A DNA stretch of 64,000 nucleotides from Rubritepida flocculans DSM 14296 (lineage in GTDB: Bacteria; Pseudomonadota; Alphaproteobacteria; Acetobacterales; Acetobacteraceae), in the NCBI RefSeq assembly GCF_000425365.1, contig NZ_AUDH01000011.1, forward strand, positions 1 to 64,000. Reading direction: 5' to 3'. Numbering within the stretch: the stretch's first letter is position 1; every line of letters starts with the position of its first letter. Made by a program: the position numbers and the translations under genes. Under the pieces are notes generated by a model. The model was not told the DNA's origin and ran no database searches. It saw nothing but the letters and a program-made list of their open reading frames with translations. Positions 7,890 to 15,976 of this stretch are shown here, piece by piece.

Positions 7890-10308
7890 GGCGCCGCGCT
7901 TCCGCTACATCGGCCGCCGCCGGCGGGCGGTGGAGCACCGCCGCTTCGTCACCGGCCAGGGCCGCTTCGCCGCCGACATCGCGCTGCCCGGCCTGCTGCA
8001 CGTCGCCATCGTCGCCAGCCCGCACGCCAGCGCGCGCATCGCGCGCCTCGACGCCTCGGCCGCCCTGGCCCTGCCCGGCGTGCACGCGGTGCTGACCGGG
8101 GAGGAGCTGCAGCCCGAGATCGAGCCCATGCTGCCCGGTGTGGACGCGCCCGAGGTGCGCCGCTTCCCCCTGGCGCGCGGCGTCGTCCGCTACGCCGGCG
8201 AATGGGTGGCGGCGGTGGTGGCCGAGAGCCGGGCGCTGGCCGAGGACGCGGCGGAGCTCGTCGAGGTGGACTACGCGCCCACCCCGCATGTGGTGGACCC
8301 CGAGGCCGCCCTCGCGCCCGGGGCGCCTCTCGTGCATCCCGCGCACGGCTCCAACGCGATCTTCCGGCGCGAGTTCCTCTGGGGCCCGGTCGAAGAGGAT
8401 CTGGCGGCCTCGCCGCACCGCCTCTCCTACCGCGTGCGCTGGAGCCGCTCGGCCACCGTGCCCATCGAGACCTTCGTCTGCACCGCCTCGTGGAACGACG
8501 CGACGGGGCTGCTGGACGTCTGGGCCTCCATCCAGATGCCGAAGTTCCCCGACCTTCTGGCGCGCTGCCTGCGCCTGCCGGGCAATGCGGTGCGCGTGCA
8601 TTTCGACGTGGATGTGGGCGGCTCCTACGGCGTGAAGCGCGGGCTCAAGCACGCCATCCTCGTCGGCCATCTCGCGCGCAGGCTCGGCCGGCCCGTCCGC
8701 TTCCTCGAGGACCGGCTCGAGAACATGCGCGGCGGCGACATGCAGGGGCCGGACCGCATCTTCGACGTCACCCTCGGCTTCGACGGGCAGGGCGTGATCC
8801 GCGCCATGCGCATGCGCGCGCTGGACGATGTGGGGGCCTATGCCGGGCGCTCGCCCTTCCAGCTCGGCAAGCCGGTCGGCGCCATCGTGGGGCCCTACAC
8901 CATCGGCAGCGTCGCCTACGAGGCGATCTCGGTGCTGACCAACAAGACGCCGCAGGAGGCGGTGCGCGGCTTCGGCCAGGCGCCCACCAACTACGCCATC
9001 GAGACCGGGCTCGACCGCGTCGCGCGCGCGCTCGGCCTCGACCGCATCGAGGTGCGCCGGCGCAACCTGATCCCGCCCGAGCGCTTCCCCTATCTCATCC
9101 CCTCGGGAACGCTCTACGATTCGGGCGACTACGCGCGGGTGCTCGACAAGGCGCTCGCCGCCGCCCCCTTTGAGGCGCTGCTGCGCCAGCGCGAGGCGCT
9201 GCGGGCCGAGGGGAAGCTCGCCGGCATCGGCATCTCCACCTGCCTCGAACCCTCGGGCGGCAACTCCTCCTTCGAGCCGCTGTTCAACCCGAAGAACACC
9301 ACCACGACCTGGATGGATTCCTGCCTGCTCCGGGTGGACCTGAACGGGGCGGTGACGGCGGTCATGGCCACCTCCTCCTCCGGCCAGGCGCACGAGACGC
9401 TGGTCTCCACCGTGGTGGGCGAGGTGCTGCAGCGCGATCCCGATTCCATCCGCGTGATCCACGCCGATTCCCTCTCCGCCCTCCCCTCCAACAGCCCGGT
9501 GGGCAGCCGCATGGCGATCATGCTGGGCGGCGCGGCCGCGGGCGCCGCCAAGCGCATCCGCGACAGGCTGCTGCGCATCGCCGCCCACAACCTCGACCTG
9601 CCGGAAGAGGCGCTGGAGTGGCGCGACGGCGCGGCCGTGCCGCGCGCGGCGCCGGAGCGCGCCCTCTCCTGGGCGCGGCTGGTGGAGATCGCGCATCGCG
9701 AGTTCCACAACCTGCCCCCCGGCATGGAGCCCGGGCTGCAGGAGGCCTTCGTGTGGGAGGTGCCCGGCGGCGGCGGGCTGCCCACCCCCGATGGCCGCAT
9801 CCAGATGTATCCCTGCCACTCCTTCGAGGCGCATGTGGTGCTGGCCAGCGTCGATCCCGAGACGGGAAAGGTCGCGCTGCACCGCTACGTGGTGGGCCAC
9901 GACTGCGGCGTGATGATCAGCCCCGACGTGGTGCACGGCATGACCTATGGCGGCGTCGCGCACGGGCTCGGCGCGGCGCTGATGGAGAAGTTCGCCTATT
10001 CGCCCGATGGCCAGCTCCTCTCCGGCTCCTTCATGGACTACCTGCTGCCCTCGGCGCAGGAGGTTCCGCCCATCCTCATCGTGGACCACTGCACGCCCTC
10101 GCCGCTGACGGAGTTCGGGCAGAAGGGCTCTGGCGAGGCCGGCTATCTCGGCGGGCCGGCGGCCATCGCGAGCGCGGTGAACGATGCGCTGGCGCCGCTG
10201 GGCGCCGCCCTCGATGCGCTGCCCATGACGCCCGCCGCCATCTGGCGCGCGCTGCGCGCCGCCCGCGCGGCGCAGTCCGCGCCCGTCCCCGCGCGCGAAA
10301 CCGCCTGA
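7882..10308 (+). CDS. Molybdenum hydroxylase large (molybdopterin-binding) subunit
   Basis: The 808-residue catalytic subunit of the xanthine-oxidase family. The N-terminal aldehyde-oxidase hammerhead domain (about residues 15-125) is followed by the Mo-cofactor-binding region. Visible motifs are VGGSYGVKRGLKHA, AVRGFGQAPTNYAIE, and GQKGSGEAGYLGG near the C-terminus, whose Glu matches the active-site base. The selenyl-cysteine loop of true CO dehydrogenase is absent, so the enzyme should hydroxylate an organic substrate, perhaps an aromatic or N-heterocyclic acid. The linked crotonase-like gene and Bug receptor support a catabolic role. No MoCD-type maturation chaperone is encoded next to it. 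Confidence 0.9.
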   Translation: MAEAPRFRYIGRRRRAVEHRRFVTGQGRFAADIALPGLLHVAIVASPHASARIARLDASAALALPGVHAVLTGEELQPEIEPMLPGVDAPEVRRFPLARGVVRYAGEWVAAVVAESRALAEDAAELVEVDYAPTPHVVDPEAALAPGAPLVHPAHGSNAIFRREFLWGPVEEDLAASPHRLSYRVRWSRSATVPIETFVCTASWNDATGLLDVWASIQMPKFPDLLARCLRLPGNAVRVHFDVDVGGSYGVKRGLKHAILVGHLARRLGRPVRFLEDRLENMRGGDMQGPDRIFDVTLGFDGQGVIRAMRMRALDDVGAYAGRSPFQLGKPVGAIVGPYTIGSVAYEAISVLTNKTPQEAVRGFGQAPTNYAIETGLDRVARALGLDRIEVRRRNLIPPERFPYLIPSGTLYDSGDYARVLDKALAAAPFEALLRQREALRAEGKLAGIGISTCLEPSGGNSSFEPLFNPKNTTTTWMDSCLLRVDLNGAVTAVMATSSSGQAHETLVSTVVGEVLQRDPDSIRVIHADSLSALPSNSPVGSRMAIMLGGAAAGAAKRIRDRLLRIAAHNLDLPEEALEWRDGAAVPRAAPERALSWARLVEIAHREFHNLPPGMEPGLQEAFVWEVPGGGGLPTPDGRIQMYPCHSFEAHVVLASVDPETGKVALHRYVVGHDCGVMISPDVVHGMTYGGVAHGLGAALMEKFAYSPDGQLLSGSFMDYLLPSAQEVPPILIVDHCTPSPLTEFGQKGSGEAGYLGGPAAIASAVNDALAPLGAALDALPMTPAAIWRALRAARAAQSAPVPARETA

Positions 10309-10327
10309 GGAGAAGGAGAACCGAGGA

Positions 10328-11056
10328 ATGAGCGAAGCCCTCCGCATCGTGCAGGACGGCCGGCTGCTGCGCGTCACCTTCGCGCGCGAGGATGGCGGCG
10401 TCACCGACAGCATGGCCGCCGCGCTGGCCGAGGCGCTGCTGCGCGCGCACGACACCTCCGACGCCGTGCTGCTGACCGCCGCGGGCCCGGATTTCTGCAC
10501 CGGGCGCGTGCGCGACGTCCCCGGCCCGCCCGCGGCCGAGGCCTATGCGCGCCGGCCCGAATACGACGGCGTGTTCAACAGCTACCGCGCCATCCGCAAC
10601 GCGCAGGTGCCGGTGATCGGCGCCATCGCCGGCCGCGCCATGGGCTACGGCACCGCGGTGGCCGCGCTCTGCGACGTCTCCTTCGCCGCCGACACGGCGC
10701 GCTTCAACATCCCCGAGATCACGCACAACGTGATGCCGACCATGGTCATGTCGGCGCTGTACGACCGGGTGAACCGCAACGCCATCCTCTGGATGGCCTA
10801 TGGCGCGGAGTTCATCGGCGCGCAGCGCGCGCTGGAATACGGCATCGTCAGCCAGGTGGTCCCCGCCGCACGGCTCATGGAGGAGACGGAGCGCTTCTGC
10901 GCGACGCTTCTGGGCCGGCCGCGCCCGGCCATCCTCGGCCTCAAGGAGTATCTGCGCGTCGCCCCGCGCATGGATGACCAGGGCGCGACCGACTACGCGC
11001 GCAGCCTGCACTCCATTGTGAACACCGCGGCCGCGATGAAGCGGCCCGCGCATTGA
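10328..11056 (+). CDS. Crotonase-fold (enoyl-CoA hydratase/isomerase family) protein
   Basis: A 242-residue single-domain crotonase. The oxyanion-hole region reads PVIGAIAGRAMGYGTAVAAL, and the second conserved block reads FNIPEITHNVMP. The Glu in NIPE aligns with Glu164 of rat mitochondrial hydratase. The position of Glu144 is occupied by Ala (GYGTAVAAL instead of GGGCELA). One catalytic Glu is therefore missing, and a plain hydratase is less likely than an isomerase, hydrolase or C-C-bond-cleaving enzyme. It lies 19 bp after the Mo subunit with an AGGAGAAGGAG ribosome binding site, so it belongs to the same operon. Confidence 0.85.
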   Translation: MSEALRIVQDGRLLRVTFAREDGGVTDSMAAALAEALLRAHDTSDAVLLTAAGPDFCTGRVRDVPGPPAAEAYARRPEYDGVFNSYRAIRNAQVPVIGAIAGRAMGYGTAVAALCDVSFAADTARFNIPEITHNVMPTMVMSALYDRVNRNAILWMAYGAEFIGAQRALEYGIVSQVVPAARLMEETERFCATLLGRPRPAILGLKEYLRVAPRMDDQGATDYARSLHSIVNTAAAMKRPAH

Positions 11057-11091
11057 GCGGCCCCGCCGCGATGACGGAAAGGGAGAGGAAC

Positions 11092-12081
11092 ATGTCCGGA
11101 ACAAGGCTCGAGCGGCGCGGCCTTCTCGCCGCCTCCGCGGGCGCGCTGCTCGCGCCCCGCCTCGCGCGGGCGCAGGGCGCGGGCGGGCGCACCATCCGCA
11201 TCGTCGTCGGCTTTCCCGCCGGCCAGGCGACCGACATCGTGGCCCGTCTCTGGGCCGAGCGCATGGCGGAAGGCGCGCGCGACGTCTTCATCGTGGACAA
11301 CCGGCCCGGCCAGGGCGGCAGCATGGCGCTCGGCCAGGTGGCGCGCGCCGCGCCCGACGGCACGACCATGATGCTCGCGCACATGTCGGCGCTGGCGACC
11401 AACCCGCACCTCTACCGCAACGTGGCCTACGACACCTTGCGCGACTTCGACGCGGCGGGGCTGATGGCCGACCTTCCCTTCGTGCTGGTCTGCAACCCGC
11501 AGCTTCCGGTGCGCAACCTGGAGGAGCTGGTCCGCTACGCCCGCGCCAACCCGGACAGGCTGAGCAACGCCTCCTCCGGCAACGGCACCGTCTCCCACCT
11601 CGCGATGGAGGAGTTCAAGCGCCTGGCGGGCGGGCTCTCCATCACCCATGTGCCCTATCGCGGCAGCGCGCTGGGCGTGACCGACGTGATGACCGGCACG
11701 GTGCAGCTCGCGCTGGAGACGGCGGCCTCCACCATCCCGCACATCCAGTCCGGCCGGCTGCGCGCGCTGGCCGCGGGCACGAGCCGCCGCCTGGAGAGGC
11801 TGCCCGATCTGCCCACCTTCCAGGAACAGGGCTTCCCGGGCTTCACCGCCGTGACCTGGCTGATGGTGATCTATCCCGCCGGCGTCCCGCGCGAGCTGCT
11901 GACGCAGACCCATGCGGCCATCGAGCGCACCATGCGCGTGCCCGAGATCGAGCGGAGGCTCCTCGCCATCGGCGCCATCCCCCGCTACAGCGCGAGCCCG
12001 GACGAGGCCGCGGCCTATATGCGCGAGGAGTTCCGCCGCTGGGGCGAGGTGGTGCGCCGCAGCGGCGTGACGCTCGATTAG
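11092..12081 (+). CDS. Bug-family (TctC-like) substrate-binding protein
   Basis: A 329-residue periplasmic receptor. The Arg-containing signal sequence RLERRGLLAASAGALLAPRLARAQ is followed by TIRIVVGFPAGQATDIVARL and DNRPGQGGSMALGQVA, both typical of the family. Among in-frame starts at 11053, 11071 and 11092, the last has the best ribosome binding site (GGGAGAGGAAC) and was chosen. As the last gene of the hydroxylase operon it probably captures the substrate that the operon degrades; this is inference from position. No membrane transport subunits are adjacent. Confidence 0.88.
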   Translation: MSGTRLERRGLLAASAGALLAPRLARAQGAGGRTIRIVVGFPAGQATDIVARLWAERMAEGARDVFIVDNRPGQGGSMALGQVARAAPDGTTMMLAHMSALATNPHLYRNVAYDTLRDFDAAGLMADLPFVLVCNPQLPVRNLEELVRYARANPDRLSNASSGNGTVSHLAMEEFKRLAGGLSITHVPYRGSALGVTDVMTGTVQLALETAASTIPHIQSGRLRALAAGTSRRLERLPDLPTFQEQGFPGFTAVTWLMVIYPAGVPRELLTQTHAAIERTMRVPEIERRLLAIGAIPRYSASPDEAAAYMREEFRRWGEVVRRSGVTLD

Positions 12082-12158
12082 ACCGGCTCGCGCATGGCTG
12101 GAACCGGCCATCGCGCGACGACGCGGCCGGCGGGGTTTCCCGTCGTCGCGAGGCCGCG
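12082..12158. terminator. Bidirectional hairpins between convergent genes
   Basis: Between the hydroxylase operon and the LysR gene are two consecutive inverted repeats. The first is an imperfect stem, TCGCGCATGGC pairing with GCCATCGCGCGA, with one bulge. The second is a perfect 10-bp stem, CGCGACGACG at 12114-12123 with CGTCGTCGCG at 12141-12150. No T-tract follows, so function as a terminator is inferred from the convergent position. Confidence 0.5.
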
Positions 12159-13091
12159 CTATCGGGCCTCGGGCGCGGGTGCGCCCTCCGCCCAGGCCTC
12201 CATCGCGGCCTCGGTGGCGCGCCCCTCGCGCAGCAGCCAGCCGACCAGCGCCTCCACCGGCGGGGTGCGGCGCGCGGCGTGCGCCCAGTACCGCCGGCGC
12301 CGCGCGGCCAGCGCGCCGAAGGGGGCGCAGAGCCGACCGGCCAGAATGTCGTCTATCGCGAGGAAGACCGGCACCAGCACCACGCCCAGCCCCTCGGCCG
12401 CGGCCTGCAGGGCGAAGAACATCTGCTCGAAGCGCAGCGCCCCGGCGGGGCGCAGCCCCGGAACGCCGGCCGCGGCCAGCCAGTCGGCCCAGGGGTAGGG
12501 CTCGGTCGCGTAGCTGATCAGCGTCTGCCCCGCGAGGTCGGCGGGGCTGCGCAGCCGGCCGCGTTCCGCCAGCGCCGCATCGCAGACGGGCAGGATCAGC
12601 TCGGTCATGAAGGGCACGGAGACGCAGCCGGCCAGCGGCGCCTGCGCCCCGCGGATGGCCACGTCATAGCCCCCGGCCTCGAAGCGCACGGCGTCGAGGC
12701 CGGTGGTCATGCGCACCTCCACACCCGGCCGCTCGCGCTGGAAGCCCGACAGGCGCGGGATCATCCAGCGCATGGTGAAGGTGGGCGGCGCGTTCACCTG
12801 CAGGGTGCTGGGAGGGGCCGTCTCGCGCAGATGCAGCGAGGCGAGGGCGAGGCGATCGAGCGCCGCCGTCACCTCGGCCAGATAGCCCTGCCCGGCCGGG
12901 GTCAGGGAGAGCTGGGAGGGCCGGCGCAGGAAGAGCTCGGCGCCGAGCCAGGCCTCGAGCTGCGCCACCTGCCGGCTGACCGCCCCATGCGTGACGTTGA
13001 GCTCGGCCGCGGCCTTGGTGAAGCTCACATGCCGCCCGGCCGCCTCGAAGGCGCGCAGCGCGTTGAGCGGCGGCAGCTTGCGGCGCGGCAC
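12159..13091 (-). CDS. LysR-family transcriptional regulator (GcvA/AmpR-like branch)
   Basis: A 310-residue LysR-type regulator. The N-terminal winged helix-turn-helix reads LPPLNALRAFEAAGRHVSF, then TKAAAELNVTHGAVSRQVAQLE, typical of the GcvA/AmpR branch. Residues from about 95 on form the periplasmic-binding-like effector domain. It converges on the hydroxylase operon rather than diverging from it, so control of that operon is possible but not shown by layout. It is separated by 147 bp from the signalling block upstream and likely has its own promoter there. Confidence 0.9.
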   Translation of the reverse strand: MPRRKLPPLNALRAFEAAGRHVSFTKAAAELNVTHGAVSRQVAQLEAWLGAELFLRRPSQLSLTPAGQGYLAEVTAALDRLALASLHLRETAPPSTLQVNAPPTFTMRWMIPRLSGFQRERPGVEVRMTTGLDAVRFEAGGYDVAIRGAQAPLAGCVSVPFMTELILPVCDAALAERGRLRSPADLAGQTLISYATEPYPWADWLAAAGVPGLRPAGALRFEQMFFALQAAAEGLGVVLVPVFLAIDDILAGRLCAPFGALAARRRRYWAHAARRTPPVEALVGWLLREGRATEAAMEAWAEGAPAPEAR

Positions 13092-13238
13092 GGGCGGCGG
13101 GCCCTCCCTGCGGGGATCGGCCGGGCGCGACGGGGCGTTCGCGCCGGCCGGGCTGCGTCAAGCAAAGACCCGGACGCGCGCGCGACGCAAGCCGGCGGGG
13201 CCTTCCGGATCATGGGTGCGGCGACACCGCCGCCCGTT

Positions 13239-14009
13239 TCAGCCGCTCTCGCCGGGCAGCGCGAGGGACCGCATGCGCCGGGTCGCCGCGCAGGCGGCGA
13301 AGATGTCCTGCCGCCCCGCCGCGCGCTCGGCGACGCGCGCGAGGGCCGAGAGCCGGCTCGCCCCGAAGGAGGCCGCGCAGCCCGCCAGCGCATGGGCCGC
13401 CGCGCGCGCCGCGGCGTGATCCGCGGCGAGGCAGGCCGCCTCCAGCCGCTGCAGCAGCGCCGGAAGCTCCCGGGCGAAGGCGGCGCGGATCTCGGCGCGC
13501 AGTTCGTCCGGCAGGGCGTCCAGCTCGGCGCGGATGGCCTCGTCCCAGACGGGCAGTTCCTCCGCCCGGCCGATCGCCCGGCCGGCCTCGAGCACCTCGC
13601 GCACCGCCTCGCGCAGCCGCTCGGGGCGGAAGGGCGGGGCCAGCCAGCCCTCCACCCCCTCGCGCAGGAGGCAGGCCCGCTCGAGCGCCGTCCCCGATCC
13701 CGTGAGCGCCAGCACGGGCAGCCCCGCGCCCCCGGCCTGCGGCGCGCGCAGCCGGCGCAGCGCCTCCAGCCCCTCCCCGCCCTCTCTGCCGAGGCCGAGC
13801 AGCAGGGCGTCGAGCCCGCCCTCCTCCGCGGCCAGGATCGCGAGGCCGGATGCGGCGTCGCCCGCGGGCAGGGCCTCGCAGCCGGCCTGCTCCAGCAGGG
13901 AGAGCATCGCCCCGCGGCTGGCGGGGCAGGGATCCAGCAGCAGCAGGCGCGCCGTGCGCTCGGTGCGCCCGGCGCGTTCGATGGCCGCTTCGGGGTCAGC
14001 GAGGAACAT
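13239..14009 (-). CDS. Pseudo-receiver / Hpt two-domain signalling protein
   Basis: A 256-residue protein. Residues about 20-140 have the receiver fold pattern (RLLLLDPCPASRGAMLSLLE start, then LPVLALTGSG). The phospho-acceptor position is Gly (DALLLGLGREGG where receivers have LLLDLxLP), and the conserved Lys is Pro (GWLAPPFRPERL). Residues about 155-250 form a histidine phosphotransfer domain with an intact site, AAHALAGCAASFGA (His near residue 206). It could pass phosphate from one of the nearby hybrid kinases while its receiver serves only for binding. The start ATG at 14009 overlaps the preceding gene by 14 bp. Confidence 0.75.
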   Translation of the reverse strand: MFLADPEAAIERAGRTERTARLLLLDPCPASRGAMLSLLEQAGCEALPAGDAASGLAILAAEEGGLDALLLGLGREGGEGLEALRRLRAPQAGGAGLPVLALTGSGTALERACLLREGVEGWLAPPFRPERLREAVREVLEAGRAIGRAEELPVWDEAIRAELDALPDELRAEIRAAFARELPALLQRLEAACLAADHAAARAAAHALAGCAASFGASRLSALARVAERAAGRQDIFAACAATRRMRSLALPGESG

Positions 14010-14409
14010 CGGAGAGAACTCCCTGAGGGGGATGCCGGGCCGGGCGCGGGGGCGGAGGCGCCCAGGCCGGCGCCGCATCGGCGCGCGCCGGGGCGGCGCG
14101 CCCGGCCTCGAGCACATCGGCCAGAACCCGGCTGAACGCCTCCAGACGGCGCAGCGCCTCCGGCATCCGGGCGGGCCCCAGCGCATGCAGGGCGGCGCTG
14201 TGGCCCGGCACCGGCACGCGCAGCCCCTCCCCGACCCACCCCATGCCGCAGGCCGGCGAAGCCCCTCCGGGCCGCCACCAGCAGGCCCTGCCATCCTCCT
14301 CCCGCCACAACAGGCCGATGGCCAAGCCCGTCGCCGTCTCGGCGGCCTCCAGCAGGGTGCGGATTTGCGTGTTCAGGGCGGCCATGACGGCCTCGCGCGC
14401 CGGGCTCAT
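13996..14409 (-). CDS. Small cytoplasmic protein of unknown function in signalling operon
   Basis: 137 residues, not recognised with confidence. Residues 10-105 look like a compact alpha/beta sensor-type domain: an N-terminal helix (AALNTQIRTLLEAAETATGL), strands around AIGLLWREEDGRACWW, and a helical end (LRRLEAFSRVLADVLEAG). A Pro/Ala-rich tail follows. A GAF- or PAS-like sensor is possible but no diagnostic residue was seen. Its start overlaps the stop of the HD-GYP gene as ATGA, and its stop overlaps the receiver-Hpt gene, so the three are translationally coupled. The ATG at 14385 is an alternative start. Confidence 0.6.
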   Translation of the reverse strand: MSPAREAVMAALNTQIRTLLEAAETATGLAIGLLWREEDGRACWWRPGGASPACGMGWVGEGLRVPVPGHSAALHALGPARMPEALRRLEAFSRVLADVLEAGRAAPARADAAPAWAPPPPRPARHPPQGVLSDVPR

Positions 14410-15161
14410 GCCCAGATGGCCCGGGGTATGCCCGCGAGCACCGCGGCCAGCGCCTCGCCCTCGCCATCCTCCGGCCTCGGGGCGTCGCGCACGGCGCAGG
14501 GGTCGCCGAGGGCCGCCCGCAGCAGCCGCACGGCCTCCGGGTCGAATTGCCGGCCCGAGCAGCGGGCGATCTCCTCCAGCGCCTCCTTCGCCCGGCGCGG
14601 GGCCCGGTAGCGGCGGCCGGGCTCGATCATCGCCACGAAACTGTCCGCCACGGCGGTGAGCCGGCCGATCCAGGGGATCTCCGTCCCGGCGAGCCCGAGC
14701 GGGTAGCCCGCGCCGTCCCAGCGCTCGTGGTGGGTCAGCGCCGCATCGCAGACCGCGCCCGGAAAGCCCAGCGCGCGCAGCAGCGAGGCCCCGGCCTGCG
14801 GGTGGCGCGCCACCTCCTGGCGCTCGGCCGCCTCCAGGGGCCGCTGGCCGTCGAGGATGGCCAGCGGAAGGTTCAGCTTCCCCGCATCGTGCAGCAGCCC
14901 CGCGGCGGCCACCGTCTCGGCGTCGAGGCGGCGGTCGGGATCGAGCCGCCAGGCGGCGAGGAGGATGGTCGCCACGCGCAGCGAATGGTCTGCGGTGGGG
15001 GCGTGATGCCGGCGCAGCGCGTCCACGAGGCGCATCGCGCGGGCGGGAAGCCCCCCCGCCGGCCGCGGCCGCGGCGTGGCGAGCCTGCGCGTCCAGGCGA
15101 AGGGCGGCGGCTCCTCCGCCCCCCTCTCGCCGTCCAGACCGGAAGTGCCGAACCCGTCCAT
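14406..15161 (-). CDS. HD-GYP domain protein, probable c-di-GMP phosphodiesterase
   Basis: 251 residues with an HD-GYP domain over about residues 40-200. Metal-binding HD residues appear in AGLLHDAGKLNLP, then HPQAGASLL, and the GYP signature THHERWDGAGYPLGLAG is intact. A later Asp (TAVADSFVAM) completes the set. These enzymes usually hydrolyse cyclic di-GMP. There is no receiver or other sensor domain on the same chain, so input may come from the two small proteins coupled to it downstream. Start ATG at 15161; the 122 bp upstream contain a direct repeat that may be a regulator site. Confidence 0.85.
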   Translation of the reverse strand: MDGFGTSGLDGERGAEEPPPFAWTRRLATPRPRPAGGLPARAMRLVDALRRHHAPTADHSLRVATILLAAWRLDPDRRLDAETVAAAGLLHDAGKLNLPLAILDGQRPLEAAERQEVARHPQAGASLLRALGFPGAVCDAALTHHERWDGAGYPLGLAGTEIPWIGRLTAVADSFVAMIEPGRRYRAPRRAKEALEEIARCSGRQFDPEAVRLLRAALGDPCAVRDAPRPEDGEGEALAAVLAGIPRAIWA

Positions 15162-15196
15162 GGCCAGAGGATGGGGTGCCGCGCGCGGCAGGGCAC

Positions 15197-15222
15197 GTTC
15201 GGAAATGTGCGGTCTTGTTCGG
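15197..15222. promoter_or_regulatory. Direct repeat upstream of HD-GYP operon
   Basis: Two copies of GTTCGG (15197-15202 and 15217-15222) spaced exactly 20 bp apart, in a relatively AT-rich patch between the OmpR-type regulator gene and the HD-GYP gene. Two-turn direct repeats are typical of OmpR-family binding sites, so autoregulation by the adjacent regulator is possible. Purely inferential. Confidence 0.3.
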
Positions 15223-15283
15223 CGTGCGCGATGCCTGCGGCGCCCAGGCAGGCCGCGTCACTCGCCCCGCGGAGCGGCCCCCG

Positions 15284-15976
15284 TCATCCGATCACCAGCC
15301 GGTAGCCCCGGCCGCGGACGGAGGCGATCTCGATGCGGTCCGCGCTCAACTGCGCGAGCTTCTGGCGCAGCGAGGAGGCGAGCTGATCCACCCCGCGCTG
15401 CTGCGGCAGCAGCCGCCGGCCCAGCACGAGCTCATAGACCTCCTCGCGCTCCACCACCTGGCCGGGGCGGCGCAGCAGAAGCTCCAGCAGCCCCGCCTCG
15501 GCCGCCGTCAGCCGCAGCTCGGGGCCATCCTCCCGGGCGATGCGCAGCCGGGCCGGATCGAGCCGCACCCCGGCCACCACAAGCGGCTCGGGCGGGCCCT
15601 CCGCCGCCCGCTGGGGGCGCGGCTCCCCGCGCCGGAGCAGCGCGCGCACCCGGGCCACCAGCTCGCGCGCCGAGAAGGGCTTGCAGACGAAATCATCCGC
15701 GCCGAGCTCGAGCGCGAGCACGCGGTCCACCTCGTCGCCCTGGCCGCTGACCACCATGATGAAGGGCCCCTGCCCCGCCATCTCGCGCACGAGCTGGAGC
15801 CCCGAGCCGTCGGCGAGGCCGAGATCCACCAGAAGCACGGCCGGCTGCCGCTCGGCGATGGCGCGGCGGGCCTCGGCGAGGTTGGGCGCCTGCCGCGCGG
15901 CCAGCACCTCGCGCTGAAGCGCCCGGGCGATCAGCGTCGCGATGTCCGGCTCATCCTCGACGATCAGGATGTCCAT
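15284..15976 (-). CDS. OmpR-family response regulator
   Basis: 230 residues. The receiver domain (1-118) has an intact acidic pair (IVEDEPD), phospho-acceptor Asp (VLLVDLGLADG), Ser switch (VVSGQG) and Lys (DDFVCKPFSARE). A C-terminal winged-helix DNA-binding domain (about 135-230) has the usual end RIEIASVRGRGYRLVIG. The start overlaps the end of the large hybrid kinase gene by 13 bp, which makes that kinase the likely partner. Among the receivers of this cluster, this one and the two kinase-attached ones keep their phosphorylation sites. Confidence 0.93.
   Translation of the reverse strand: MDILIVEDEPDIATLIARALQREVLAARQAPNLAEARRAIAERQPAVLLVDLGLADGSGLQLVREMAGQGPFIMVVSGQGDEVDRVLALELGADDFVCKPFSARELVARVRALLRRGEPRPQRAAEGPPEPLVVAGVRLDPARLRIAREDGPELRLTAAEAGLLELLLRRPGQVVEREEVYELVLGRRLLPQQRGVDQLASSLRQKLAQLSADRIEIASVRGRGYRLVIG

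Noticed and set aside
7882-10308. CO dehydrogenase large subunit
   Set aside because: The loop holding the catalytic selanyl-Cys in true CO dehydrogenases is absent, so only the general xanthine-oxidase family is supported.
12279-14135. Plus-strand frame of 618 codons spanning the LysR and receiver-Hpt genes
   Set aside because: It crosses two convincing minus-strand genes and the gap between them and has no recognisable fold.
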